Positions 23,540-31,894 of a stretch of DNA of 33,915 bases are shown in pieces. Source of the DNA: Candidatus Helarchaeota archaeon (GTDB lineage Archaea > Asgardarchaeota > Lokiarchaeia > Helarchaeales > HEL-GB-A); the NCBI GenBank assembly GCA_016840125.1, contig JAEOSY010000582.1:1-33915 (forward strand), given 5' to 3'. The notes under the pieces were generated by a model. The model saw only the letters and a program-made list of their open reading frames with translations, had not been told where the DNA came from and ran no database searches. The first letter of the stretch is position 1. Each line of letters begins with the position of its first letter. Both the position numbers and the translations under genes were made by a program.

Positions 23540-24349
23540 ATGCCAATGAGTGAAAGACGTGGTAAGAAACAAATAAAGGGTTGGGAACCCCAGTTTTATC
23601 CAGGATTTGGTTTTGCCTCAGAGAGGCGGCGAAAAGTAGTAAATCGTGATCGCCGCCTTGTTAAGTTGCGGAATATTCCAGATGACGATATCGTCCGGTT
23701 ATTAGGACACAGGGCACCTGGAGGTTTATACCTCAGCCTTCATCCACCCCTTGATGAATTAATGGAGGCTTATGATCCAATTAAGGAATTAGTAGTCCCC
23801 TCACCTGGAGCGGATTCGGGTGATAGAATGCGGTTTGTTCAGATGGTCGATAGTTTTTGGCGTCCTCCAATTGCCCCATGGTTACGAAAACGAATGTATT
23901 TTTCAAGGTTCAGGGGAGTAGATACGGTGGTTGAAGCAGAACGCACTTTATTAGAAATGCGAGAACGCGACGTCGAAGCGGCCGCGAAATTAATGATCGA
24001 GATGGAAGTCTTCGATACTGCCCGCACTGCCTTGCGTTCCATCACACCCCAAGGACATTCTGCGCGGTTAGATGAGATGGACCTTATGTTTGATGCCCGG
24101 AAGAGGTACACTCTGGATTTTGATACAGGGCATATCGTTTATACCAAAAATATGCATGCTGAAACCTTAGATAAGCCAGTAGCTTTAGGTTATCCGGTTT
24201 CGGAAAATGAGTTAAAACCGATTGATCCTACGTATCGCTGGGATACCAGTCAATATAAATCCAAAGCAGAAGTGCTGATGGTTATCAGTCGGATTGGAGA
24301 ATTACGAATTTTAGGTGGTTTCAAACCTGAAATGGTTAATAATCTTTAG
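23540..24349 (+). CDS. mcrG: Methyl/alkyl-coenzyme M reductase gamma subunit
   Basis: This 269-residue protein matches McrG over its length: FYPG near the N-terminus, DDDIVRLLGHRAPG, SLHPPLDE, GADSGDRMRFVQMVDS, the very conserved RFRGVDTV, MRERDVEAAAKLMIE, and GHSARLDEMDLMFDARKRY. It begins 20 nt after mcrB, and mcrA starts 11 nt after its TAG stop. The conserved segments that line the active-site channel in methanogen enzymes are retained here better than in the alpha and beta subunits. ATG 23540 follows an AGGT site; ATG 23546 is a near alternative. The order B-G-A without mcrD and mcrC between them resembles alkane-oxidising archaea rather than methanogens. Confidence 0.93.
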   Translation: MPMSERRGKKQIKGWEPQFYPGFGFASERRRKVVNRDRRLVKLRNIPDDDIVRLLGHRAPGGLYLSLHPPLDELMEAYDPIKELVVPSPGADSGDRMRFVQMVDSFWRPPIAPWLRKRMYFSRFRGVDTVVEAERTLLEMRERDVEAAAKLMIEMEVFDTARTALRSITPQGHSARLDEMDLMFDARKRYTLDFDTGHIVYTKNMHAETLDKPVALGYPVSENELKPIDPTYRWDTSQYKSKAEVLMVISRIGELRILGGFKPEMVNNL

Positions 24350-24360
24350 GAGTGGTTAAA

Positions 24361-26187
24361 ATGGCAGGTCCGTTACAAAAAGGGAAATTACCGAAAGAAT
24401 TAACAGGAGAAATGGAAGCTACTGCAAAAGCATCCCAATATCTTCGTCAGGCAGTTCGAGCTTTACGGGATTTCTTACCAATAGAAAAGAAAAGGCGAAT
24501 CTGGAAAACTCTTGAAAAGATCTTTGAAACTGAACCCATCACCAAGTCAGATTATATGATGTATAATCGAGGAGGATACAAACAATCCCCGCAAAAATCA
24601 AAATTCCAAGAGAATTCTATCGGAATAACCTTAGAACGAAATATTCCCAGTTATCATCATAGCTTAATGGAGCCTATGGGACAGCGAGAGCTCCGACCCT
24701 TTACGATCTCTACAACAGATGTTAAAGTCGAGCCAGAAGCGCTCCATTATTTAAATAATTATGCAATGCAGCAATTATATGATGACATCAAGCGAACTCT
24801 TATCTTGAATTTGGACATTCCCCATCGTACAATACAAGTTAGAGCAGGGAAAGAAGTTACCCCTGAATCTGTTAATCAGTTTTTACGCTCAGTCCAGCAT
24901 ACGGTTGGAGGCGGTACAATTCTATTGGATCAAACTGCAGATGTAGATCCTACTCTCGTATCAGATGCTTATTGTAAAATCATCACAGGAAATGATGAAA
25001 TCAAGGATTTTGTAGATCCAAGGTTAATCATTGATATTAATACACATTTCCATGAATCTAAAGTTAAGAAATTAAAAGAGGCGATAGGCGATACAATCCA
25101 CCTTGTGATACGGGCGCCTACCTTAGTAGTCCGTTCTGGTGATGCCGGTTCGACGTTGAAGTGGGGTGCTTTGAATAGCATTGTAGCCTTTATTGGAACA
25201 TATCGGTTAGCACACGATAGTATCATATCAGATATTGCTAATGCGGCGCGGCAAGCCAATACGATTTTAATGGGAGGGAGTACTTGGAATTCAAGAGCGC
25301 ACTCCATCAACACACTGGGTGGGATCCCCTTTGGTTTTCTGGCAGATCTTTGCCAAGGCGATGCAAAGTTACCTGCACGGCCATTTCTCCAAGTAGCAAA
25401 CGAGGATGAAGAATTGGCCCGTAAATATCTTCAACAAACAATGGGGTGTATGAGTGTTATTGTTCCCGTTCTGATGGAGATGTGGTCTGGTTTGTACGTT
25501 TCAGGTAATTTTAATCTCACTCCAAGCTTATTGGCAGCTTCATTCTGCGCGGATATCCAAGAAGATTTTCTTGATATTTTAACTAATTTAATTCACAAAT
25601 ACTTCTCTCGGATTCGGCAGTACGAACTAGATGTCGCCCCGACACGCTGGTACAATCTTCGTTGGGTCATTGAAACCGTCGTCCATGAGGTAATGACGAC
25701 ATTAGAAAAGTATCCAACCGCAATGGAGTTGTTATGGTCTGGTATCCAACGTACTTTTCTTTTAGGCTCAATTGCGGCAAATATTGGATCCCTTTTGACA
25801 GGATCTCCGACGGCTGGACTTTGGGGATTACGGTATTCGAATGCGCTTTTAGTAAAAGAAGGCTGGCTTCGATCTACAGCAGGAAACGAGATGGTAGATC
25901 ATATTGGTCTGGCAAATTCTTGTTCTCTCCGGCTTGAAGAAGGTGGTCTTCCTGAACTACAAGGATTGAATACCCCACTAAACGTCTATGGCCTAGCTCA
26001 AGCTTATGCGATGGCCGGTGCGGGATATTGTGCAGCTCTGGCACGTGGAGATTCATGGGTTTGCTCACCGATAATAAAGATAGCGTTTGCGGATTCTAGT
26101 TTGAAGTTTAACTTTAAGGATCCTTTAAAAGATATAATTTCAGGAGTCGAGAAGAAATTTCAACCTGCAGGGGAACGAATTCAATGA
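24361..26187 (+). CDS. mcrA: Alkyl-coenzyme M reductase-like alpha subunit
   Basis: This 608-residue catalytic subunit is somewhat longer than methanogen McrA (about 550). Family landmarks are GKEVTPESVNQFL, ITGNDEIKDFVDPRLIIDIN, IGDTIHLVIRAPT, GGIPFGFLADLCQ, SGIQRTFLLGSIAANIGSLLTGSPTAGLWGLRYS, GLPELQGLN and PAGER at the end. Hand alignment with methanogen McrA, from memory, puts axial Gln147 on L189 (Q191 is two residues away), His257 on Q298, Arg271 on R312 (kept), Phe330 and Tyr333 on L386 and S389, and Tyr444, thio-Gly445 and Cys452 on G508, N509 and G516. The usual GGVGFTQYATA is replaced by GNFNLTPSLLA, preceded by about five extra residues. This suggests an alkane-activating enzyme with a remodelled pocket. 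ATG 24361 is preferred over GTG 24352 because AGGAG lies 8 nt before it. Confidence 0.9.
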   Translation: MAGPLQKGKLPKELTGEMEATAKASQYLRQAVRALRDFLPIEKKRRIWKTLEKIFETEPITKSDYMMYNRGGYKQSPQKSKFQENSIGITLERNIPSYHHSLMEPMGQRELRPFTISTTDVKVEPEALHYLNNYAMQQLYDDIKRTLILNLDIPHRTIQVRAGKEVTPESVNQFLRSVQHTVGGGTILLDQTADVDPTLVSDAYCKIITGNDEIKDFVDPRLIIDINTHFHESKVKKLKEAIGDTIHLVIRAPTLVVRSGDAGSTLKWGALNSIVAFIGTYRLAHDSIISDIANAARQANTILMGGSTWNSRAHSINTLGGIPFGFLADLCQGDAKLPARPFLQVANEDEELARKYLQQTMGCMSVIVPVLMEMWSGLYVSGNFNLTPSLLAASFCADIQEDFLDILTNLIHKYFSRIRQYELDVAPTRWYNLRWVIETVVHEVMTTLEKYPTAMELLWSGIQRTFLLGSIAANIGSLLTGSPTAGLWGLRYSNALLVKEGWLRSTAGNEMVDHIGLANSCSLRLEEGGLPELQGLNTPLNVYGLAQAYAMAGAGYCAALARGDSWVCSPIIKIAFADSSLKFNFKDPLKDIISGVEKKFQPAGERIQ

Positions 26188-26200
26188 AAGGAGGTATACT

Positions 26201-26734
26201 ATGACTGAAGAGAAAAAAGACGAAGCTACAGAAAAGACAACGGAAAAGAAAGAGTGGTGGGAGGAGGAATTCAAAGGTGAATGGTGGAAAGGTATCGACT
26301 GGATAAAGGATCACGGTGGGGAACCCGCTGGAATTATGCTTTTTATAGATTACATGTTAGACAAAGCAATTATAACGCCAGAAGCGGTAAAAGTTGCAAG
26401 TCTCATTCCACATCGGTTAATTCTACTTGAAATCGTACATCCTACAAAAGGAAAAGAACATCTCTCGTTCATGATATCGCCCACTTCTGTGAATCCCGGC
26501 ATCCCGGATGCAGAACCAGATATACTTCTCAGCTTTAACTATTACGATCTTGCTCGCTTTCTTATGGATAAAGAAAATGATTTCACAATGCCATTTTGGC
26601 TGGGACGGGCACGAATTTATGGGAATCTAACGGTGCTCGCGGATTTAGCAGATATCTTAGAAGTTGCGAAAGGGAAAACAATTGATAGGGCAAAGGAGGA
26701 ACGCCCGCTTATTTGGCCAGTGGGGCATCCATAA
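26201..26734 (+). CDS. SCP2 sterol-carrier-like protein in the mcr operon
   Basis: This 177-residue protein has a charged, tryptophan-rich N-terminal tail (EKKEWWEEEFKGEWWKGIDW) and then an SCP2-type domain. The strand-helix end of that family is visible as PDILLSFNYYDLARFLMDKEN followed by FWLGRARIYGNLTVLADLADIL, corresponding to the SGRIKVEGDLGLALKL element of SCP2 proteins. Such domains enclose a hydrophobic tunnel that binds lipids or acyl chains. Its ribosome binding site is perfect (AAAGGAGGT), and it lies 13 nt after mcrA and 14 nt before atwA, so it is made with the reductase. Handling of a hydrophobic substrate, product or membrane contact is inferred. No catalytic residues are visible. 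Confidence 0.78.
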   Translation: MTEEKKDEATEKTTEKKEWWEEEFKGEWWKGIDWIKDHGGEPAGIMLFIDYMLDKAIITPEAVKVASLIPHRLILLEIVHPTKGKEHLSFMISPTSVNPGIPDAEPDILLSFNYYDLARFLMDKENDFTMPFWLGRARIYGNLTVLADLADILEVAKGKTIDRAKEERPLIWPVGHP

Positions 26735-26748
26735 CAGGAGGTTAGAAA

Positions 26749-28374
26749 ATGGCAGAGGAACGAAAGTTATTTTTGGAAGTCAAAGATGTAACAGTAGAGT
26801 TTGTGAGGGGAGAACCTAGTATTAAGAATATCAGCTTTACAATCGATGAAGGACATTCCTTTGGGATTCTCGGTAAGTCCGGCTCAGGTAAGTCTGTCTT
26901 GATGAACGCAATTCGAGGAACTAAAGAATATCAACCGATCCGGGGAGAAATTATTTTCCATATCGCATATTGTCCAAACTGTTTCTGGATAGAATATGGG
27001 AGTAAAGCTGGGCAAGCTTGTGTTAAGTGTGGCGCAACGCTAGAATATAAAGAAGTTAACTTTTGGAACGAACGCAAAGATTTCACTCCAATTTCATATG
27101 GATTGTACAATCGGATATCCATAATGTTCCAAAGAACGTTTGGGATCTTTGGAGAATTACCAGTTATGACCAATATCGAGAGGATCTTGAATAAAATTAA
27201 TTATCCCCAAAAATTGATGAATGCCCGAGGGATTCGGCTCCTCCAACAAGTCAAGCTTCAACATAGGGCAACTCATTTAGCCCGCGATTTATCAGGGGGT
27301 GAGAAACAGAGATCCGTTTTTGCGATGTGTTTAGCCCGAGATCCACTTCTTTTCATTGCGGACGAACCCACGGGAACATTGGATCCCGTAACCGCGGTTG
27401 CGGTTCATGATGTTATGAAACAAACAGTTGAGGAAGAAGGTTTGACATTGTTGGTAACATCTCATTGGCCAACAGCAGTTGTCGAATTGTCAGAGGAAGC
27501 AATTCTGCTCGAGGAGGGGGATATAGTTTCCAAAGGAGATCCTCAAATGGTGGCAGACACTTTTCTTGAGAAAATGGGTGATGTAATAATAGATCGCAAG
27601 ACCTTCGAGAACCCGCTTATTCGCATAACCGATGCTTTCAAAACCTACTACACACACGATAGAGGTGTTGTGAGAGCCGTCAATGATATTTCGTTTGATG
27701 TAATGGAAGGTGAGATTTTTGGGTTAGTTGGTGTGTCTGGGGCAGGAAAAACGTCCTTGGTTCAAATGCTCATTGGTGAAAAGAAAATTACTACAGGCAA
27801 AATTGAAATTAAAATTGGGGATGATTGGGTGGATATGCGAGTCCCTGGCGTTGAGGAACGTGGTCGTGCCTTGAAGTACATGGAAATACTTCATCAAGAA
27901 TATTGCCTTTATCCCCATCTAACTGTACTTGATAACTTAATTGGAGCTATTGAACAACCCATGGGTGAAGAAATGAAGACGAAGAAGGCCTATGATGCCC
28001 TTAGAGGCGTTAACTTCACGAATAAGGAAATCGATTCGCTAATTTATAAATTCCCAGATAACATCAGTGAAGGAGAGCGCCATCGGGTTGCCATTGGACG
28101 GGTTTTGATCAAAGAACCGAAAATTATCATCTTGGATGAACCAACTGGGACCGCTGATCCACTAACTAGAATGGAAATCGTGCGGTCTATTAAGGATGCA
28201 CGAGATAACCTCAATCAGAGTTACCTAATAATCTCACATGATATCGACTTTATTAAAGCAGTGTGTGATCGTGCGGCACTCATGGCATCTGGGAAATTAT
28301 TGAAATTAGGAGATCCAGATACGGTGATTGATACATTCAGAGAAATCGAATCTAAAGCGCAATTTCATGCTTAA
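26749..28374 (+). CDS. atwA: Coenzyme M reductase activator component A2, twin ABC ATPase
   Basis: This 541-residue soluble protein has two ABC ATPase domains and no membrane segments. The first has Walker A GKSGSGKS (42-49), a signature DLSGGEKQRS and Walker B LLFIADEPTG. The second has GVSGAGKT, NISEGERHRVAIGR and IIILDEPTGTADP. A four-cysteine zinc-type insert (C75, C78, C91, C94) lies within the first domain, a known feature of component A2. A2 uses ATP in the reductive activation of Ni(II) F430 to Ni(I) in coenzyme M reductase. Its presence as the last gene of the operon implies that the divergent reductase is active. It follows AGGAGGT. A T7 run follows the stop. Confidence 0.9.
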   Translation: MAEERKLFLEVKDVTVEFVRGEPSIKNISFTIDEGHSFGILGKSGSGKSVLMNAIRGTKEYQPIRGEIIFHIAYCPNCFWIEYGSKAGQACVKCGATLEYKEVNFWNERKDFTPISYGLYNRISIMFQRTFGIFGELPVMTNIERILNKINYPQKLMNARGIRLLQQVKLQHRATHLARDLSGGEKQRSVFAMCLARDPLLFIADEPTGTLDPVTAVAVHDVMKQTVEEEGLTLLVTSHWPTAVVELSEEAILLEEGDIVSKGDPQMVADTFLEKMGDVIIDRKTFENPLIRITDAFKTYYTHDRGVVRAVNDISFDVMEGEIFGLVGVSGAGKTSLVQMLIGEKKITTGKIEIKIGDDWVDMRVPGVEERGRALKYMEILHQEYCLYPHLTVLDNLIGAIEQPMGEEMKTKKAYDALRGVNFTNKEIDSLIYKFPDNISEGERHRVAIGRVLIKEPKIIILDEPTGTADPLTRMEIVRSIKDARDNLNQSYLIISHDIDFIKAVCDRAALMASGKLLKLGDPDTVIDTFREIESKAQFHA

Positions 28375-28381
28375 TTTTTTT
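28375..28381 (+). terminator. T7 tract ending the mcr operon
   Basis: A T7 run begins at the base after the atwA stop codon and reaches the stop codon of the convergent kinase gene. It is a plausible archaeal terminator with no room for a hairpin. Confidence 0.5.
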
Positions 28382-29319
28382 CAGAATAAACTTTCTCTGA
28401 ATTCGTCTGCTGAGATGGAGTGGATTTCATCCGCCAATAATTTCATCTCAAGAAAGCTATTCATCATGTTCTCGTTTGGATTAAGTAGGATATGCTGTCG
28501 AAATCGCCAGAAAGAAGTCGCAACGGCGCCATATTCTGCGAAGGTCTGTAATGCTTCTTTTTCTGACGCCTCAAGATCCCTTTTGCTTTGATATCCCTCA
28601 ATAAATGATTTGGCTTTAGTAAGTGATAGCCTTCCTTTAGAAGTGCAGGTCCCAACAAGACACATCCCTAAATCGAAAATTAGATAATAATTACAAGCCT
28701 CTTCAAAATCTATAATCGCCGCAAGTGTTCTGTTGGGAGTAAATAGAACATTATCATAAAAAACGTCGCTGTGGATTAAGCCCTTGGGCAAATTTGGTGA
28801 AATTTGTGTAAGAGCAATCTGTTTCTCTCGTAACCAATTGGAATAACTTGGATTCACCTGAGAGGAAATTACCTCATGGAAATGATCGATTCCATAGGGG
28901 TGTGATTTTGGAAGGTAAGGAGGGGCAGAAATTTCATGTAAGCTTGTAAGAAGTTTCCCTAATTGAAAAAGCATCTGTGAATTCAATTCTCGAAAAATAG
29001 TACCTTCAATGAATTCCTTGAGGATCACCGACTTGCCTTTATAACTAGTAAATAGTTCTTGGTCTATTGAAGAAATGACTCGAGTTGTAGGAAAATTATG
29101 CTTTTCTAAATAGGTAAGAAGATGAACATAATTTTGAACTTCTGTGTAATTTTTTTCATCACAGATAGTAAGTACAAATTGCCCCTCGCTAGTATTCACC
29201 TTGTAGCTGGAATTACTTTGCCCACCTTCAATGAAATTAAAATTAAGAACATCTCCGACTGGATATTGAGCAATCAATTTTTCAATTTCCTTTTTACTCA
29301 AGGTTGTATATTTAACCAT
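28381..29319 (-). CDS. APH-family kinase (aminoglycoside phosphotransferase / ThrB2-like)
   Basis: This 312-residue protein has the phosphotransferase fold. It has a glycine loop-like FIEGGQSNSSYKV (29-41), a catalytic loop GLIHSDVFYDNVLF with H183, D185 and N190, and a metal-binding IIDFEEA with D204. The length and NSSYKV segment resemble type II homoserine kinases and choline/aminoglycoside kinases. The strand that usually carries the ATP-contacting basic residue reads FVLTICD, so that position is unusual. It lies 25 nt downstream of the radical SAM gene on the same strand and is probably its operon partner. The substrate is unknown; a small hydroxylated metabolite is most likely. Confidence 0.8.
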   Translation of the reverse strand: MVKYTTLSKKEIEKLIAQYPVGDVLNFNFIEGGQSNSSYKVNTSEGQFVLTICDEKNYTEVQNYVHLLTYLEKHNFPTTRVISSIDQELFTSYKGKSVILKEFIEGTIFRELNSQMLFQLGKLLTSLHEISAPPYLPKSHPYGIDHFHEVISSQVNPSYSNWLREKQIALTQISPNLPKGLIHSDVFYDNVLFTPNRTLAAIIDFEEACNYYLIFDLGMCLVGTCTSKGRLSLTKAKSFIEGYQSKRDLEASEKEALQTFAEYGAVATSFWRFRQHILLNPNENMMNSFLEMKLLADEIHSISADEFRESLF

Positions 29320-29344
29320 TTGAGTTGCACCGGTTCTGCGGGAA

Positions 29345-30448
29345 TTACTTCGAACACAGTGGGTCTTCTCTACTTAATGCCTCATAAATGCCCAATCCCT
29401 CATTAATCCCTGTAGAAAACGCGATCCCTCTACATCCCACACAATTCTTAACATGCTCGCAACCACCGCACTTTCCAGTTAAATGATTTTCAATGTGTCT
29501 TGCCCTTTGGAAGAATGGCGCTTCTAGTATTTCTTTAATGGCCATCTCTTTAACGTTAAATAATTTAATATCAACATCAGCACAAGGTCGAACGTATCCC
29601 ATTGAAGTTAGGTAGATACTATACATGTGCTGTAGACAACCATTTCCGGTTAATGGAGCGTGGACGAGCCAGTTATACCCATATTCTTGCTGGTCTATTT
29701 CTAATAACTTCCTTTTGACATCATTACACTGCTGGATGGTAGGAGTTAAGGTGGACCAGTTGATTTCCCCTCGTCCTCTTGGAACGAGCAATTCTTGATT
29801 GGGATAAAGGTTATTCTCTCTACAAAATCTCCAAATGGCGGGGGTTTCATCCATTGTTAATGAAGTAGTAACAAAGGAAACTCCGAGGCGAAGCTTTTGA
29901 GGACTACCTTCTGTAAAGCCAACATTGATTAAATTTTCAAGCCCTTTCTGGATTTTTTTATAAGTTCCCTTCCTACCTGCCAAAAAATCTTGTTTTTCTT
30001 CTATAAGAGAATCTAATTTTCCAAGTATAGAAGCGTTCTCATCATAAAGGAATTTGGCAAAATCCAAAGTCATCGTGGTAGTATTGGTAATCACAGTGGG
30101 AATCATTTCAAGTTTCCTAATATATGAGATTAGTTCGCGAAAGTGGGGATAGATCGTTGGTTCCCCGCCTCCAATAACGACAACCGACTCGCCTCCAAGA
30201 TCCTTAACTTGAGATATAACATCTTTTATAGTTTCAAAAGAAATTTCTCCTGGCGGAGGGATTCCACTAGTGCCATTACAATATTGACATCTGAGGTTAC
30301 AAATAAGACTGGTTTCCGTCCGCATAGTCAGCAATTTCCCATGTTCCCTGGCGGTTCTCGCTCGATCCGGTGAAAAGTTATATCCAATCAATATCGGTGG
30401 TTTTGATAATTCAGTCCTACGTTTGGTAGAAAGTGTGGTTTCTATCAT
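29345..30448 (-). CDS. Radical SAM protein with SPASM-like C-terminus
   Basis: This 367-residue protein carries the 4Fe-4S/SAM motif C50-x3-C54-x2-C57 (ICNLRCQYCN), then the GGGEPTIYPHF segment that binds SAM. The C-terminal part has NGCLQHMYSIYL, GYVRPCADVD and the cysteine cluster KCGGCEHVKNCVGCRG, typical of SPASM or twitch auxiliary clusters. SPASM enzymes often modify peptides or proteins, but no small precursor peptide gene was found beside it. It starts at ATG 30448, and the 330 bp upstream is non-coding. It does not resemble Mmp10, the arginine methylase of McrA, in its N-terminus. The kinase gene follows in the same transcript. Confidence 0.85.
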   Translation of the reverse strand: MIETTLSTKRRTELSKPPILIGYNFSPDRARTAREHGKLLTMRTETSLICNLRCQYCNGTSGIPPPGEISFETIKDVISQVKDLGGESVVVIGGGEPTIYPHFRELISYIRKLEMIPTVITNTTTMTLDFAKFLYDENASILGKLDSLIEEKQDFLAGRKGTYKKIQKGLENLINVGFTEGSPQKLRLGVSFVTTSLTMDETPAIWRFCRENNLYPNQELLVPRGRGEINWSTLTPTIQQCNDVKRKLLEIDQQEYGYNWLVHAPLTGNGCLQHMYSIYLTSMGYVRPCADVDIKLFNVKEMAIKEILEAPFFQRARHIENHLTGKCGGCEHVKNCVGCRGIAFSTGINEGLGIYEALSREDPLCSK

Positions 30449-30783
30449 TTATATTCCCCTTTATTAACATAATAACTGCCAATAGTCAAAATTAGAAGGA
30501 GTTTTCTTGATTTTCCCTAAAATCTCAACTAAAACTAAACCTTTTTTCTTATCTTCAATCGCGGCTCAAACTGTTCGAAATATCTTTCCAATTTTTATCA
30601 GAAATAGGATTTATCACAGTTTATTTTTTTTTAAAAAAATTCTACGCGATTGAAGATATTCACAGTTTGTATATTCTTTTACTAATATAAACTAGTCTAA
30701 AAAAGCGCGTAAAATAAAGACAAAAAAGTTTATAGGAATACGGTTAAAACTGAGTATTTAACGAAAAAACTATTTTGATATCC
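30449..30783. other. Non-coding region with a 13-bp inverted repeat
   Basis: I see no gene here. ATCTTCAATCGCG (30551-30563) is repeated inverted as CGCGATTGAAGAT (30645-30657). Nearby CAAACTGT (30567-30574) recurs inverted as ACAGTTTG (30662-30669), in an order that cannot nest into one hairpin. TCACAGTTT occurs twice directly (about 30614 and 30660). A T-run followed by A-run lies between them (about 30622-30639). The region separates the radical SAM gene from the divergent hydrolase gene and may hold regulatory sites for both. Confidence 0.55.
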
Positions 30784-31685
30784 ATGCTTGAAAATGATCA
30801 ATATACTCAAACGATTACTTTAGAAGATGGGCGAAAATTAGGTTATGCTGAATTTGGAGATTTACAAAAAAGCCCCATATTTTACTTTCACGGACATCGC
30901 TCGTCTCGCCTTGAGCCAAAAATGTATGATTTTAAGAAAAAACAATGTAATGCTCGATTTATTGCAATAGATCGACCCGGATATGGTCTATCTGATTTTC
31001 AAGACGATCGTACCCTATTAGATTGGCCCAGCGATGTCCTAGAGTTAGCTAATGCCCTCAAAATAGGTAAATTTGCAGTCCTTGGAGGATCTGGGGGTGG
31101 ACCGTATGTCGCAGTTTGTGCTTATAAAATTCCTGATCGATTAACCACATGCGGTCTGGTCTCAGGACTTGGTCCTATTAAGTTTGGGACAGAGGGGATG
31201 ATGAGAAGTAATCGTTTGGAGTTATTTTTTGGACGTAGATTTACCTTTATGCTGAGATTTCTATTTTGGCTCCAAAAGAAGTATATTGGGCGGATGAAAA
31301 AGAAAGATAAGGAATCTTTAGAGAAGTTGTTTCTGAAACAAGCTAAAAAAGCGCCCGAACCAGATAGAGTAATAATGGGAGATCCCGAGAGGATTCCGTT
31401 ATTTCTTGAATTATTTGAGGAACCTTTTCGGCAAGGTTCTAAAGGTCCGTATCATGAAGGGAAATTATTCGCGAGGGATTGGGGATTTGACTTAGGGGAT
31501 CTTTCCCCAGATCTTACAATATATTTGTAGCACGGTGAATTAGATATAGCCGTCCTATAAGAATGGCAGAGTTAGTTTGCGAGGCAATTCCCAACTGCAT
31601 TAGTAAATTTTATTCTGATGAGGGGCATCTTTCGACGGCTGTTAATCATATAGAAGAGATTATAACTACTTTAACTTCAGATTAA
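30784..31685 (+). pseudogene. Broken alpha/beta hydrolase gene (amber codon plus frameshift)
   Basis: From ATG 30784 (a TTG at 30775 is the other option) the frame encodes an alpha/beta hydrolase with ITLEDGRKLGYAEFGD, YFHGHRSSR, IAIDRPGYGLSDF and nucleophile S103 in LGGSGGGPYVA. It stops at TAG 31528-31530 exactly where the family has the tryptophan of WHGELD. The same frame then reads HGELDIAV, after which one base is missing near 31553-31557. The shifted frame continues MAELVCEAIPNC, FYSDEGHLSTAVNH to TAA 31683-31685. The catalytic Asp (GELD) and His (DEGH) therefore fall after the stop. Two lesions within about 30 bp suggest a recent pseudogene or a local assembly error. TAG is used as an ordinary stop by mcrG and the TrmB gene. 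Confidence 0.85.
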
Positions 31686-31894
31686 TGGCTAGCTTAAAAG
31701 AGGGAAAGAAGTTCTTTATACAATGACTTGTTTATAATAATTATAACAGGTTTATATGTAATGAAGAGATGGCACTACTAAGGATTGAAGCAGACAAGCC
31801 GATTGTTCTCCATAAGAAATTGGAACAAAAATAAAAAATTGAAATTTCTTTCTCGGTAATGTCTTGATTTTTTAAATGCTAGGTGAATCTAGAA

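Noticed and set aside
22134..28374. Interpretation as a methanogen reductase operon
   Set aside because: mcrC and mcrD are absent, the catalytic residues differ from methanogen enzymes in hand alignment, and neighbouring genes are Asgard-like; an alkyl-CoM reductase is the better reading.
29345..30448. Radical SAM gene as Mmp10 arginine methylase for McrA
   Set aside because: The N-terminus and cysteine-rich C-terminus fit SPASM enzymes and do not match the Mmp10 pattern.
31528..31530. TAG read as pyrrolysine in the hydrolase
   Set aside because: The position is a conserved tryptophan, a frameshift follows 8 codons later, and TAG is an ordinary stop in mcrG and the TrmB gene.
31769..31834. 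A 21-codon frame between the hydrolase remnant and the ATPase gene
   Set aside because: It is too short, lacks a clear ribosome binding site and resembles nothing known.
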